64,000 nucleotides of DNA from Warburgia ugandensis (taxonomy: Eukaryota > Streptophyta > Magnoliopsida > Canellales > Canellaceae): positions 65,887,495 through 65,951,494 of the forward strand of contig CP141127.1 in assembly GCA_035236585.1 (NCBI GenBank), written 5' to 3'. How positions within the stretch are numbered: position 1 is the stretch's first letter; each line of letters opens with the position of its first letter. The notes beneath the pieces are model-generated. The model saw only the letters and a list, made by a program, of their open reading frames with translations. It was not told the DNA's origin and searched no databases. Shown here piece by piece: positions 1-11,300 of this stretch. The translations under genes and the position numbers were made by a program.

Positions 1-590
1 TAGTCTGAGGGTGGCATGGGGTGGTTATCCTATGGTTGACACCATACAATTTCTTTAAATTCTCAAACACTTTATTACAAAAGTGTTTTCCCCCATCACT
101 TAGTATGGCTCTTAGAGCATCAAACCATGTAAAGATATTTTCATTTAGAAATTTTACCACAACTTTGTGATCATTGGTTTTCTAAAGTATAGCTTCCACC
201 AACTTGGACACTTAGTCCACTTCCTCTAGAATGTACAAATTCCCAAAAGAATTAGGAAGAGTTCCATGAAATCTATGCCCCAAACATCGAATGGTTCTAT
301 GACAAGGATTGAGTTTAAGGGTATCACATGTCTCCTTCCTAGACTACCTAATCTTTGACACCTCACACATGTTATGTAGTAGGCATGTGCATCCTTAAAT
401 ATGGTTGGCCAATAAAAACCACACTTCAAAATTTTTGTAGCTATCTTTCTCGAGCTAAAATGACCTACTTGGTGAGTCCTAATACAAGGGTTATTGTCTT
501 CCCTTTCTCTTCATTTTATTCTATTTCATGTTTAAAGTAGGAATCCTCTAATATGGTTCATCCTATTTTAAAGATAAATGATCTCTAACC
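1..590 (-). pseudogene. Athila-like (Ty3/gypsy) integrase fragment
   Basis: Minus-strand translation reads as a plant Athila-lineage integrase. The second half of the HHCC zinc finger is visible (CVRCQRLG), followed by the linker WGIDFM, then a damaged core with NDHKVVVKFLNENIF and ILSDGGKHFCNKVFENL, ending at the window edge in ITTPCHPQT. The longest open stretch is 226-429; stops interrupt the rest (for example before VSKLVEAIL). The catalytic-core aspartate after the first is retained in SDGG. At about 590 it meets a plus-strand element of another lineage, so the pol upstream of integrase has been lost or displaced. The lineage call rests on motif recognition; that it is a dead fragment is clear. 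Confidence 0.85.
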
Positions 591-597
591 TCCTCTT

Positions 598-1560
598 TAT
601 CTGACTACCGTCAGCTCTAAGTTAGAGAGGATGACATAAAAAAGACAACATTTAGCACCAAGTATGAACTCTATGAGTTTCGAGTCATGCTATTAGGGTT
701 GACCGATGCCCTGCCTGCCTTCATGGATTTGATGAATAGAGTCTTTAGCACCTTCCTGGACAAGTTCATGAGTGTTCGTGTGGATGAAACCTTCGTATAT
801 TTTGAGAGCTGCGAGGCACATAGAGAGCACATGCAAATTGGGTAAACTCTAAGAGTAATGACTTTATGCTAAGTTTGATTGAGTGCAATTACTATTTGGA
901 GGAAGTCACCTTCCTGGGTCATATTATCTATAGGGATGGTATTATTGTGGATTCAACAAAGATAAAGGCAATAGAGAAGTGGGAAGTGCCAAAGACATTA
1001 TACCAAGTACGAAACTTTTGGGACATGGCATACTAACATAGATTTATAGAGGGTTTCTCATGGAATACCTCCTCTCTTACCAAGTTGACTTAGAAAGATA
1101 CCAAATTCATCTAGGATGATGCATGTGATGAGAGTTTCTAAGAATTGAGGTAGAGGCTAACCATTGGCCCATTAGTTACTCTTCCAATTGGTAATGGGGG
1201 ATTTGTTGTACATAGTGATGCCTCAGGCAAAGGGCTACGTTGCATGCTTATTCAGTTTGGGGAGATAATTGCCTATGCTTCAAGACAACTAAAGAAGCTT
1301 GAGATAGAGTATTCACCCTAAATATTCAAATACTATCTCTATGGCAAGAGGTTCAAGCTATTCACTAATCATTAGAGCCTCTAAGTACATTTTCTCACAG
1401 CTGAATTTGAACATGAGATAGAGGAGATGGATGGATTACATAAAAGACTATGATTTTATTATTTAATACCATCCAAGGAAGGGAAATATTGTGGCCGATG
1501 CACAATATTAGAAGAACTAAGGGATCTGTGCTAGTATGCTGTCGAGGGTGGAGACTACTC
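598..1560 (+). pseudogene. Tekay/Del-like Ty3/gypsy reverse transcriptase and RNase H remnant
   Basis: The plus strand reads as chromovirus RT from its middle: VREDDIKKT, YELYEFRVMLLGLTDALPAF, MDLMNRVF. The catalytic FIDD box has become VDE (about 778-790), so the second aspartate is lost. The connection region follows (FLGHII-like, DGIIVDSTKIKAIEKWE-like), then RNase H with the first catalytic aspartate kept (HSDASGKGL near 1215-1240) and AYASRQLKK. The segment normally carrying the RNase H glutamate (DLELAAVVFALK in relatives) is missing, and the later TDH is NH followed by a stop. Stops and frameshifts occur throughout. The fragment begins inside RT, so gag and protease are absent. Confidence 0.85.
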
Positions 1561-1819
1561 CAATAGATGACTAGTTATAGACCAGAGATTCAATAAGATA
1601 GAGCTTTTGTGGCTAATTTTTCTATGAGATCTGTGTGATCGAGAGAGCCCTTCAGACACAAGGATGATGTAAAGATGCAAATGCTTACATACAAAGCAAA
1701 CTTCACTAGAGAGATAGATGGTAGTGTGAGATTCTAGGGGAGATAAGTGGTACCGTCAAACCAAGAGCTAAGACTTTAGATACTTAGAGAGAAGCACCCA
1801 TCACAAGATACTATTTAGC

Positions 1820-2648
1820 CAGGCTGAGTGAAGATGTATCAAGACCTTAAAAGGATATTCTGGTGGAATAGCATGAAGAAATATGTGGGAGAATTTGTTA
1901 GTTGATGCCTTGCTTGTTAGCAAGCCAACTCTGAGCATCAAAGGCCTACAGGGTCACTACAGCCTCTTGAGCTTCTCGAGTAGAAGCGAGATCATGTTAA
2001 TATGGAATTCATACTGGGACTACCCTAGATAGTGAGTGGGTGAGACATGATATGGGCGATTGTTGATTGTTTGATGAAATCAACACATTTCTTCCCCATT
2101 AGATAGAATCAGTGGACCAATAGTCAATCTCAACTTTATATTAGAGAGATCACGAGTCTACATGGAATGCCACTGATGATTACTTCTGATTGAGATACTT
2201 GGTTCACCTTCCCATTTTGTAAGAGTATTTAGGAGTCCTTAGGATCATTGTTAAGGTTTAACACCACTTTTCATCCACAAACTAATGGTCAATTAGAGCT
2301 AACGATCCAGACCTTAGAGGATAATTTACAAGCCTATATTGACTTGGGAGGAAGTTGGGATGAGAGCTTAAATCTAATTGAGTTTGCCGATAATAACATC
2401 TTCCACTCAAGCATAGGGATGGATCCTTATGAGGCAATGTATAGGTGACCTCGCAAGATCACCTTGTTGGACTGTAATTAGTGAGAAATAGATTATTTAG
2501 TCCAAGGCAGTAAAACTGCTTCTTAATAAGGTGAAACTCATTAACTAGAAAATACTAGCTACTCAAAACAAGTAGAAGAGTTATGCTAATAGGAAGAGCC
2601 AAGACTTAAAGTTTGAGGCCAGTGACCATGTGTTCCTAAAGATACAAA
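1820..2648 (+). pseudogene. Tekay/Del-like integrase remnant
   Basis: This continues the pol upstream. Visible parts are MYQDLKR and FWWNSMKKYVGEFV, the zinc-finger CLACQQA, a core with DMIWAIVDCLMKSTHF, ITSLHGMPLMITSD followed by a stop, and an intact stretch at 2248-2448 with FHPQTNGQLELTIQTLEDNL and an IEFADNNIFHSSIGMDPYEAMY block. The catalytic glutamate position in the usual QSER motif reads QLEL. The reading stops in HVFLKIQ at about 2648, where repeat A begins, so the usual GVMRFG and chromodomain part is missing. Many substitutions are C-to-T or G-to-A changes at former CpG sites. Confidence 0.85.
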
Positions 2649-2649
2649 T

Positions 2650-3995
2650 TGATTCATTTTAAAATTACTCACAAGTGCATGGGTCCACTGTAGCATAGAC
2701 ACAACAAGTATAGGTCAATTCACTTAAAAATTTTTAATTAAAAATCTATTTTTAATTATGTTAACCTAGCCAAATGATTTAATGAAGTAAATTAATTATC
2801 TAAAATGCTAAAAATAATAGAAATCAGATAAAATTCTACAAATTAAATATAAGCCTAGGAATTAAAAATCCAATACATTCAAAATAAATGTTTCAAGAAT
2901 TAAGTTATTTAAAAATTTCACTTTCATATGTTCATAGAATTTTGATAGCTCTAAAAAACACAGAAAATATATCTTTAAGGCTCTCTTTGATGATTTTCTT
3001 AATAGTAGATTCTAGCTTAATTAAAATATTTACCCAAAATATAGCTTGTCTTTTTTTAGAGCATAGACTATCAAAGACTTTTTTATTTAACTATCTACTT
3101 GTCATACTTAGTATCCTTCCTCAAAACAATCACTAAGCATATAACTAGATTGCTAAAAATCTATTACTAATACTTAAGCATTCCTCTTTAACTAAAATAC
3201 TTAATCTTGAAAAAAAAAAATTTAACACATTTCCATTCTAATTCCTAGGTAAATAAATCTAACTAATATATTGCAATAAAACCTACTATTATAAGAAGTA
3301 ACAGAATTAAACTATTTCTAACAACTAAAACAATAAAATAAACTTAAGGATGAATTAACACATTAACTAAAGAAACTAAACTTTATTTTGTTTAATGGAG
3401 ATGATTTCAAGAGAATGTTACATCTAATGAAATAAATTAAAGCATAAATAATATAATTCCTATGAGTTACAACGAGATCACCCAAGTACTCCACCATGTC
3501 ACTCAAAAGAATTCTTTGGCAACTTTGCTAACCTATGTACTACCACCATGCTTTTCATCCTCCAAGCAATACCTTAACTTTTCTTATGTCACTCAACAAA
3601 ACCATAGTGAATCACCCTAAACATGCCACTTCCTTAGGAAAACACTCACATCCAATCAACTCATATAGGGCTTCTGATGTGGAAGAGAGATAGAGAACCA
3701 CGAGAATATGGAAAGGATGATGGGAGAAAGAGAGTAAGGGAAGGAGGATGCATAAGTTGATGGGGAAGTGATAGAATTATATGTTAAATGAACAAGGGAT
3801 ATGGGATGGAAGTGGTGTTCTATGTGGAAGAGATAGAAGAAGAAGAGGTGGAGAGGACAGATGGGTGTTGAGTGGAGGTAAGATAGGATGCCTTTGGATT
3901 GGATATGGAGAGGGAATGATGAAGCATGGAAGTGAGAAGGGCGAAGGGATTATGGTGTGGTATTAAATGTGGGAGATATATAGGGGTTTATGTGT
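2650..3995. repeat. Repeat A, copy 1 (LTR-like, ~1.35 kb)
   Basis: Aligns almost end to end with 28716-30033 in the same orientation. It opens with TGAT and a run including TTTTAAAATTACTCACAAG, and the pair loses similarity after a GGGAGATATATAGGGG-like end. It holds only AT-rich non-coding DNA and purine-rich simple stretches (3700-3960). In both places it lies on the higher-coordinate side of a minus-strand Athila-like fragment, as expected of that family's 5' LTR. I cannot see clean TG...CA ends or target duplications, so solo LTR, LTR remnant or other interspersed repeat all remain possible. Confidence 0.6.
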
Positions 3996-4015
3996 TGAAA
4001 TTTTCTTATCTTTAA

Positions 4016-4175
4016 AGAGAGGTGCTTGCTTCACCTGCTAGATGCATCCAAAATCAGGAGCCTTTCCATGCATGAGATGAGGCAATGATGGGGGAAGAGA
4101 GGTGCTTGCTTCACTTGGTGGATTCATCCAAAATCAGCAGCCATTCCACATATGAGATGAGGTAATGATGGGGAA
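4016..4175. repeat. Two-copy tandem repeat, 80-bp unit
   Basis: The unit beginning AGAGAGGTGCTTGCTTCAC recurs exactly 80 bp later (the GGTGCTTGCTTCAC block is at 4021 and 4101), with scattered differences and the same GAGATGAGG(C/T)AATGATGGGG end. It lies directly after repeat A copy 1 and is absent after copy 2. Confidence 0.85.
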
Positions 4176-4667
4176 GATAGGTGATTGTGTAGAAGGGTAA
4201 AGAGATGGTATGTACGGTGACTTACGTTGGATGATAAGAAGGAAAGATGATGGGATGGGTGTTGAATGGTTCAAAAGGAAAATGGAATGGTGAGAGGATC
4301 ACACATTGAGGTTAGAGAGTTAAGAGAGAGAGTGTGTGTGTGATGATGGGATACATTGGATGGTGATGGAATGAATGGAAGAGGGGGAATAGAGGATGGT
4401 GATGGGTGGTGTGCTCCATGGTGGTTCACCGCTTCATGTGTTCTCTTCACATGGCATCCAACTATTGAGACCCTCCTTCTCCCCTTCATGTGATCTTTTT
4501 TCCTTCGACATGACGCAGCCAATTCCTAATGCATTGAAGTCTTGGCCAGCCCACATGAAACTCCTTCCCTCGCGTATCTCTTATGTCATTCCTTCCATCC
4601 TCATCTTTGTTCACCTCTCATTAATACATAGGAGGATTTTAAAGTTGGTAAAAACTAATAATAAAAG
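4176..4667. other. Purine/pyrimidine-skewed intergenic DNA
   Basis: The stretch is GATG-rich and then pyrimidine-rich, with no coding signal, RNA or element that I recognise. Open frames here are low-complexity shadows. Confidence 0.5.
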
Positions 4668-4800
4668 TTGAATGACTTCTATGGAGTCAACTTCGAAAAT
4701 AGATAACTTTTAAAGTCATTTATATAAATGACTTTAAAAATCAAGGACTTTTGAAGTGATTAATCCCTAAATGACTTCAAAAGTCCTTTTTTTGTCATTT
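4668..4800. repeat. Palindromic GACTTTAAAAGTC-type subterminal repeats, left cluster
   Basis: Contains inverted units built from ACTTTAAAAGT / ACTTCAAAAGTC. A perfect 32-bp palindrome at 4708-4739 is centred on TATATA. The same motif family recurs at 15225-15485 and 21085-21756. Clusters of short inverted motifs near the ends are typical of CACTA (En/Spm) elements, where they bind transposase. Here they lie on the 3' side of the minus-strand PTTA/En/Spm-like gene, which fits the left end of such an element. No CACTA terminus is visible on this side. Confidence 0.6.
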
Positions 4801-5999
4801 CAAGTACTACACCTATATACATTTAATATGACACCTGATATAATTTTCTTCCAATCATTATATACATGGAAAAAAAACATACATTCACTTCTAGATTGGG
4901 TTCAAAACATCCAAATTCATCATTATCCATCAACATCTATCTTGAAAATACTTCATAAAAGAAACCACAATACATGCATTCAATACAATATCCACATTCA
5001 CTTCATTTGTAAATGTACACACATTTGCATTTACTTTTATAGTTTAAGTTACTCCCATTCATCATGCCATAAAATTTATATAATTCAATGAATACATTGA
5101 AAACTAAACCCCATATTCACTTTGATTGCAAGCTCCAAATTCACTTCAACCATCTTACTCATTTACTCCCACACTCCAAATTTTCACTCATTGATCACTT
5201 AAATACATACATACATACATATATGTATATATATATTTCAAATAAAATAATAAAAACTAAAAGAACACATTTAAGTGAATGAAAAATATACTTTATTATG
5301 TATTTTACATTCATGTAGTTACTCCAAGTGTTCTAATTGAAACTCAGCTCATTCGCTTTCTATCTCATTAAGGTTTACTTTGGAGTAACTCTTCTTATTT
5401 GCACACTCAAAAAGTATAGCAGCTATAATACATCATATTTAATTCAAGTCATATTCTTTTAGATGGATCCATAAAAACCTATAAGAAAAAATATAAGATT
5501 ATGAAAAGAAAAAGCATCTTACCTGTCTTAATTGGGAGACACCAACATCATCGAATATAAGATTACTCATGCATCTCAATATATAGTACCTGCACTCCTA
5601 ATCAAATTGTTGTCTAGGGTTCTGTGGAACAAGGACAACAAAAAGAATCATAAATATCATTTATAATATTGAAAGTTTAAATAGTTATAAAATAGAGTAA
5701 TTAATTATTTTCTATACCTTGACAGTCTTCCAAGTGAGTTTTTGTGGTTGTACAATCTTGGTCATATTTGCCATGCTCTGCAAATTTAAATTTCCAATGC
5801 ATTATAGATGAATAACAAATTATTTATACACATAATACATGAAAAGAATAAAAGATTACTTATTTATAATTTCTAAGAGGGCAAGACGGATGTGCGATCC
5901 ACTAGAATAAAAAAACAAAGCCTACCCACTGTGCACATCCAAAATAAGAAATATCCAATGAGCCCTACATGGACAATCATATGAATTATAATCAAGTTT
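4801..5999. other. Non-coding AT-rich DNA with a short microsatellite
   Basis: No gene recognised. An (ACAT)n/(AT)n run lies at about 5205-5238. This would be the 3' flank of the PTTA/En/Spm-like gene inside the putative CACTA element. Confidence 0.45.
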
Positions 6000-6969
6000 G
6001 ATAATTCCTAAGTATAGAATAAGTTTGCAAGAAAACAAAAAAATTAAAGCTTACCTGCTATTGTAGAGAATCAATAAGCCCTATCCCTTAGAGATCTAGA
6101 AGAAGCCTAGTAAAATACCATCAAGATGCCTCTTTATCGGCCATTGCTTTGCTACTCCACAAATGATGCCTGAGTCAAGGAATTGGTAAAGTGCATCCTC
6201 AACCTCAAAAAGGCTAGTTGCATCATTTAAGAAGCTGCATAATAGAAATAATTATTACCTATACTATGAAAATATAACATGTAATGTTAAATATTTTATA
6301 AGTAAATATGAGCATATACCCAATGTAGGAGACAATGTGAGGGTGCTCGAGTTGATCCTATGGGAAAACTTGGAATAGGTCCTCTGCCATAAGTGGCACT
6401 ACAACAACATCATCAGCTAGTACTCCCTCCTTAATTCGTACAGGGTTGATTGCCCTATCTTCAATGGTTACTATAAAAGATTTAAAGTTTTTAGTTAAAT
6501 AATATTAATCAATGGAAAGGACCTAATTTATGATAATAAAAAAAGCAACCATATATACAAGTACATGTCCCATTAGTGCAATAGTAGGTGACCTCGATGG
6601 CGCATGTTGTTGCTAAATAATTGTATAAAGTTAATAAATAATTAAATTAAGCTCTGTAGCTGAAAAATTTTGATGAGGAAGGTAGCATGAGAAGATACAC
6701 AACTTAGACTCTATGGGACTGACTAGTGCCTCTGGACAAGCAACATGATATGCAACTACCTACCCAACGGTTATAGTATTTTCCATTTCTAAAGGAAATG
6801 GTAGGCTGGCATTAGCATTCAAAATCGTTGATTAGTGCTTGTAGCACTAAGCAACTATCATGATGTTTTGATGGGAAGCCAGTGACAATAGGCACCACCT
6901 GCTAATCAAATTTACAATGGAGAGGTTAAGATAAAGAATTATTCTACGAGGACAATGAAAATTTTCACT

Positions 6970-7000
<31 letters not shown>

Positions 7001-8311
7001 CCTTGTCTAGAATTTATTTTTTGAGCAGAGCCAATTGTCCTTCATGATCTTCTTCAGTTGGAGAATTGCAGCTAGCATTTTATGGAGGTACTAGGATGTT
7101 GCGAGAATTATGTGCAAGGGATGGAGAAACTATCATCAAACCTCTTTCATGAAACTAGATAAATATATCTATTTTTATTTTCTCAACCAACTCATTGTAG
7201 GCCTCCTCATCTTGAACTAAAGTTAAACCTTTACCAAAGAATTTAGATGGAACAAAACTATGCCCTATGCCCCTCTCAACTCAGGTGGTCCTATACAAGA
7301 TGTCCTAGTTTGTAGTAGTACTACTTAGAGTTCCTATATTTGTACTTTCTTGGGTAAGAATGACCTATAAAATTCAATTAGAAAGACATGATCATGTCAT
7401 CTAATTAATTGTATAAAATTGATAGACATGTGGAACAACCTACAATGTGAGAAGCAATTTGTTCAGTACTTTCATCTAAGAATCGACCACGAATTGAGCC
7501 ATTTTCCAAAGGATGGAGCGATTAATGGGTTTCGTAGTCTGAGCTTTCTTTTACGATAAAGAAAGACACTATGGTTAGAGAAAAAAATGTATATAACTAT
7601 AGTAGCATTAATTTAAAAGTCATAAATTGTCACAAATGCTTACTTTGTGCTCTTTGAAACGAGTGTAGCCCAACCTGGACAAGTGGTGTTGCATATTAGT
7701 TTCATGCACCTTTCTTCCTTTTGTACTCTTTCCATACATGTTTATGCATATTTAATCAAGTGAAATAATCAAATGTTACATTTAATTCATTAAAGGAAAC
7801 ATCATCTTTGTACATACCTCAAATTCAACAAACGTGTAGTTCTATACAAATGCATTCCACACGTCTTAGTCAATGACATCAAGTAAATGGTAGGCATGGT
7901 GTACAACCTCAATAGATCATTAACATATGGAGCTATGTAATTGAGAACAAGGTAGCTCTTCCATTTTTCCATTGCTCACCAGCTCCTTGTAAAGCATGTG
8001 TCTTCTTTTGCTCAGGCACATCAAAGGTAGTCTGCAAAGTACATATCAAATTACTAAATTTGACAGTAAAGTTTGTTATAAATTATATACATGTTATTAA
8101 TGTTAACTACCTTCACCATTTCCCATATTGAATCTTTTATCGAGGATGGCACAAATCTCCAACCATCAATTGTGATAGGAACCATGCTTCTTACTATAGA
8201 GCAAAGAAAATTGCTATAAGAGGTTGCATTCTCACCTATCTCTTGCCTCTTACTATTGTATTGGATAGTTTCTTTAATTTCCTTTGATTTTCTCTTAATA
8301 ACCTTTTCCAT
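6000..8311 (-). pseudogene. Degenerate PTTA/En/Spm (Transposase_24-like) gene of a CACTA element, introns retained
   Basis: A spliced minus-strand gene remnant. Exon 8311-8111 carries SIVRSMVPITIDGWRFVP and SIKDSIWEMVK, a hallmark of plant PTTA/En/Spm proteins. A GT...AG intron (8110-8032) joins it in phase to TTFDVPEQKK and GAGEQWKNGRATLF. A further exon ends in DVWNAFVEFE before a GTATGT donor (7818/7817), and another carries GRKVHETNMQHHLSRLGYTR before GTAAGC (7644/7643). Then come ILWKMAQ and RGRFLDESTEQIASHI (about 7440-7560), SFVPSKFFGKG (about 7220-7300), and two exons across intron 6319-6235 reading LADDVVVVPLMAEDLFQVF, then DATSLFEVEDALYQFLDSGI and VAKQWPIKRHLDG. Frameshifts and stops make it non-functional. 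No catalytic TNP2-type (Transposase_21) domain was recognised. The family call is by motif; exon limits beyond those named are approximate. Confidence 0.7.
6968..7000. repeat. (TC)n(AT)n microsatellite
   Basis: A run of TC dinucleotides passes directly into AT dinucleotides. It lies between exons of the degenerate PTTA/En/Spm-like gene. Confidence 0.85.
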
Positions 8312-11300
8312 TATTGTTCACCCTCTATCCTTTCTCTTTTGAGTATGCTGATGTTGGCCTCTTGTTCGTGCTCTTCATTTTGATCTTGTTCTTGTTCCCT
8401 CATTACTACAATGAAGAACACAATGATATTGGAACAACAACACAAAAAATGGCCTTGTAATCAATTTAAAGAAAACAAACTAACATGACATAGGTGCAAA
8501 CAAACCAAAAGCAAATCGAATAAAACATGTATGAAAATATAAACTTTCTAAGTATAGATATTTCTAAAATTAAACTTTTCCAAAAATAAACTATTCAGAA
8601 GATGCAACAACTTTAAGAAATGAAACCTAAACCTAACATAGCATGCAATTAAACTTATCAATGAAGGGCAACCTCTAAATATGATATAACAATACAAATA
8701 AAACATGCAATTATAACTTAAGAGGAGTGCACATGATGCATGTATCATAGAAAATGATAAATCTCAAGTAATTTTGAAGTTCAAAGCATAACATAAAAGA
8801 GCCATTGTTTAAGTACTATTCATACAAGCATCATCACAATTTACAAAGAGCCTTACCATTGCAATAACCATTCACATTCCACCACACACATTCTTGTTTA
8901 CTTAGGATATAAGTAAAGCAATGTTAACTTGCATGATTCTAGCCAACACCTATCACACGTATATAGACATTCATTTGCTCTCATATAAAGATGACTGAGA
9001 TAATTTAGCTTTGATTAGTTTTGGGAGTTTAGGTAGATTGGCTGATACTTCTAGTCTACTCTAAGCCAAGTGTAACATTCCTTCTATGTGGGTTTATATT
9101 CCCTTAGGTGTAGTATTACTTCACTCATTTTCTTTTGCATGTAATGCTTAGCCTAAGGATGTAAATCCATTTATTAGTTCTCATCATGAAGTTACCTTTA
9201 AATCACTTTTCCTTAGGATTTATTTTGCTTAGTTAGCTAGGTCACGGTCACCATTGTTTGCATGTTTCTTTTTAAAAAAAAATCAAGATTTTCACAGAAA
9301 CGAGCACTAGATTTCTAATAAAAATTTGCAATTTATGCATGCGAATGTGATGTCCCTAATAAACATAGTTTAAGTCAAATAATAACATAGGAGACTCCAT
9401 CTGCATCCATTCACATAAACATATAATATCTAAATGTGTATAAAAAATCAAGTTTTAATTGAACTAAAAGATGAGTTCAAGACTAGGATCAATCCAATCA
9501 TAGCCACACCACCATAATTTCATTTACATATCCACATGTCCATAAAGAAAAGGTCAAATTAAGTTAAAGTATTACATTAGTTCACAAAATTATCAACTAT
9601 ATTGTAAACCTACTTCATATACCTTTTCTGTTCTTCTCTTGAGATCTCTAGCATAGTCTTCTGCTCCTCTGTCTTATTTCTTCAAACTTAAGACACTGTA
9701 AACATGGCTATGTAAAATGGAGTTATTCATTCTCAAGTTATTCAATAGATTTTTCTTGTACATTCATAAGAAAGAGTTTAAACACATACTCAGTAAAGAT
9801 AATCAAAGGTGACAACATTACAACATGAAATAACCTAGTTTTACAAATTTAGTTAACTTGCATACAGTACTCTACTGAGAGAGAGTGCTATAAGTTTGGA
9901 ATCATATTTGATTGACAAAGGCATCCCATTAGATATTGTTTGTTTTTTGCAGCATTGACAAGTTTCCTTAGGTGATTTGCATTTATTTTGGTTCTGTCTC
10001 TTATTACTAGTGACACTCAGTGTTATACCTATAGTTGTCCTTTGAAATTGAGGAGAGAGCCAGGAGACTTTTGCACAATATATCATCTTCACTGAAACTA
10101 GGGGAACTTTTTTTGGTATTACTCCTAATTCATCTACCATATGGTATGCATTTGAGTCCTGTATGCTTTCTTCTTTTGTTGTTTTCATCTTTAATCTATT
10201 GTGAAAGCAAGTGGTTACTTTCATTTGTAGTCCATGGCATTATAGTTCACACCCTAAATATGTACCTTGTGAGTTTCCTTGTGAGAGTACTAAAACATTA
10301 TATAACTCCATCAATCTAAGATGTAGGATCGTAGCATGCTCATATCCTCATGTTAATTGGCAAAAGTTGTAGCTCAACTTCTACAACTCTTTATCTAGCT
10401 TAACATCATAATTTGAGATGCCCCTCAAAGATAGTATACCAGATCTAGTTCACAATCATGGGATCTTAAAGAGCACGAGAACCTAGCCTTGTATTATGCG
10501 TTCTTCCCAACAAAAACTTGCAGGTTTGAGGTTGCACAGATTATGTTTCAAACTTGCAAAAACGTAAATCCACATAGTATCAATGTATGTGGATGATTAG
10601 TACCAAAATGATGTACCACAAGGTCTCAGTGTTATTTTTCAATTAAATAAATGTATGAAAGCAAGTAGTTATTACTTGCTCCTAGAATGAGGAGAAGCAA
10701 ATAAGAACTAGCAAATAACGACCCTAGTTGAAAATCATGTTGGAAGCACTTCTGACAAAGTCAAGCCTCATACTTACTGCGGAGGAGTTAACTCTCTTAG
10801 AGATTCTTTGCCTAATAGGGATTTGATCTCCTCGACTTTGTGTTTTTGTTTACAATCTGTCCTAGAGTTTGAACTTGTATACTTGTGTCTCACTTTCATT
10901 ACAGTTAGGTAGTCGATTTTCCAAAAGAAGTTTTTTAACATATTTAATGAGTTGTATTTCATTCATAGCATCTGATGGTTTCTTTCCTACTTTCTTAACT
11001 AGTCTTTTCAATTATTCTAAGATCATATCATGTTCCACTACCAATGTATTCTCATATCTCCATACAAATACTTTGCAATAGCACGTACTTTAAGTACAAC
11101 ATACAATTGCCTTATTTGTTAAGCTTCTTGTAAACATTTCAGGACAAAGTACCAAAAGATGGTTGAAGCATCACATAACAAGGGATTGAAGCCTAATGCA
11201 ATTCCAAACTACATACAATCTATAAATTATGTCATTACCTTCAAAGGTGAAGAAGAGAAGTAAAGATGGACTTCTCTAATATTTACTTTTACATGTGCAT

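Noticed and set aside
9853-10224. 123-codon minus-strand open frame with CQCCKKQ and GMPLSIKYDSK
   Set aside because: The second motif vaguely recalls the N-terminal part of PTTA/En/Spm proteins, but the equivalent segment already exists in the exon at 8111-8311. There is no further similarity and no supporting splice context.
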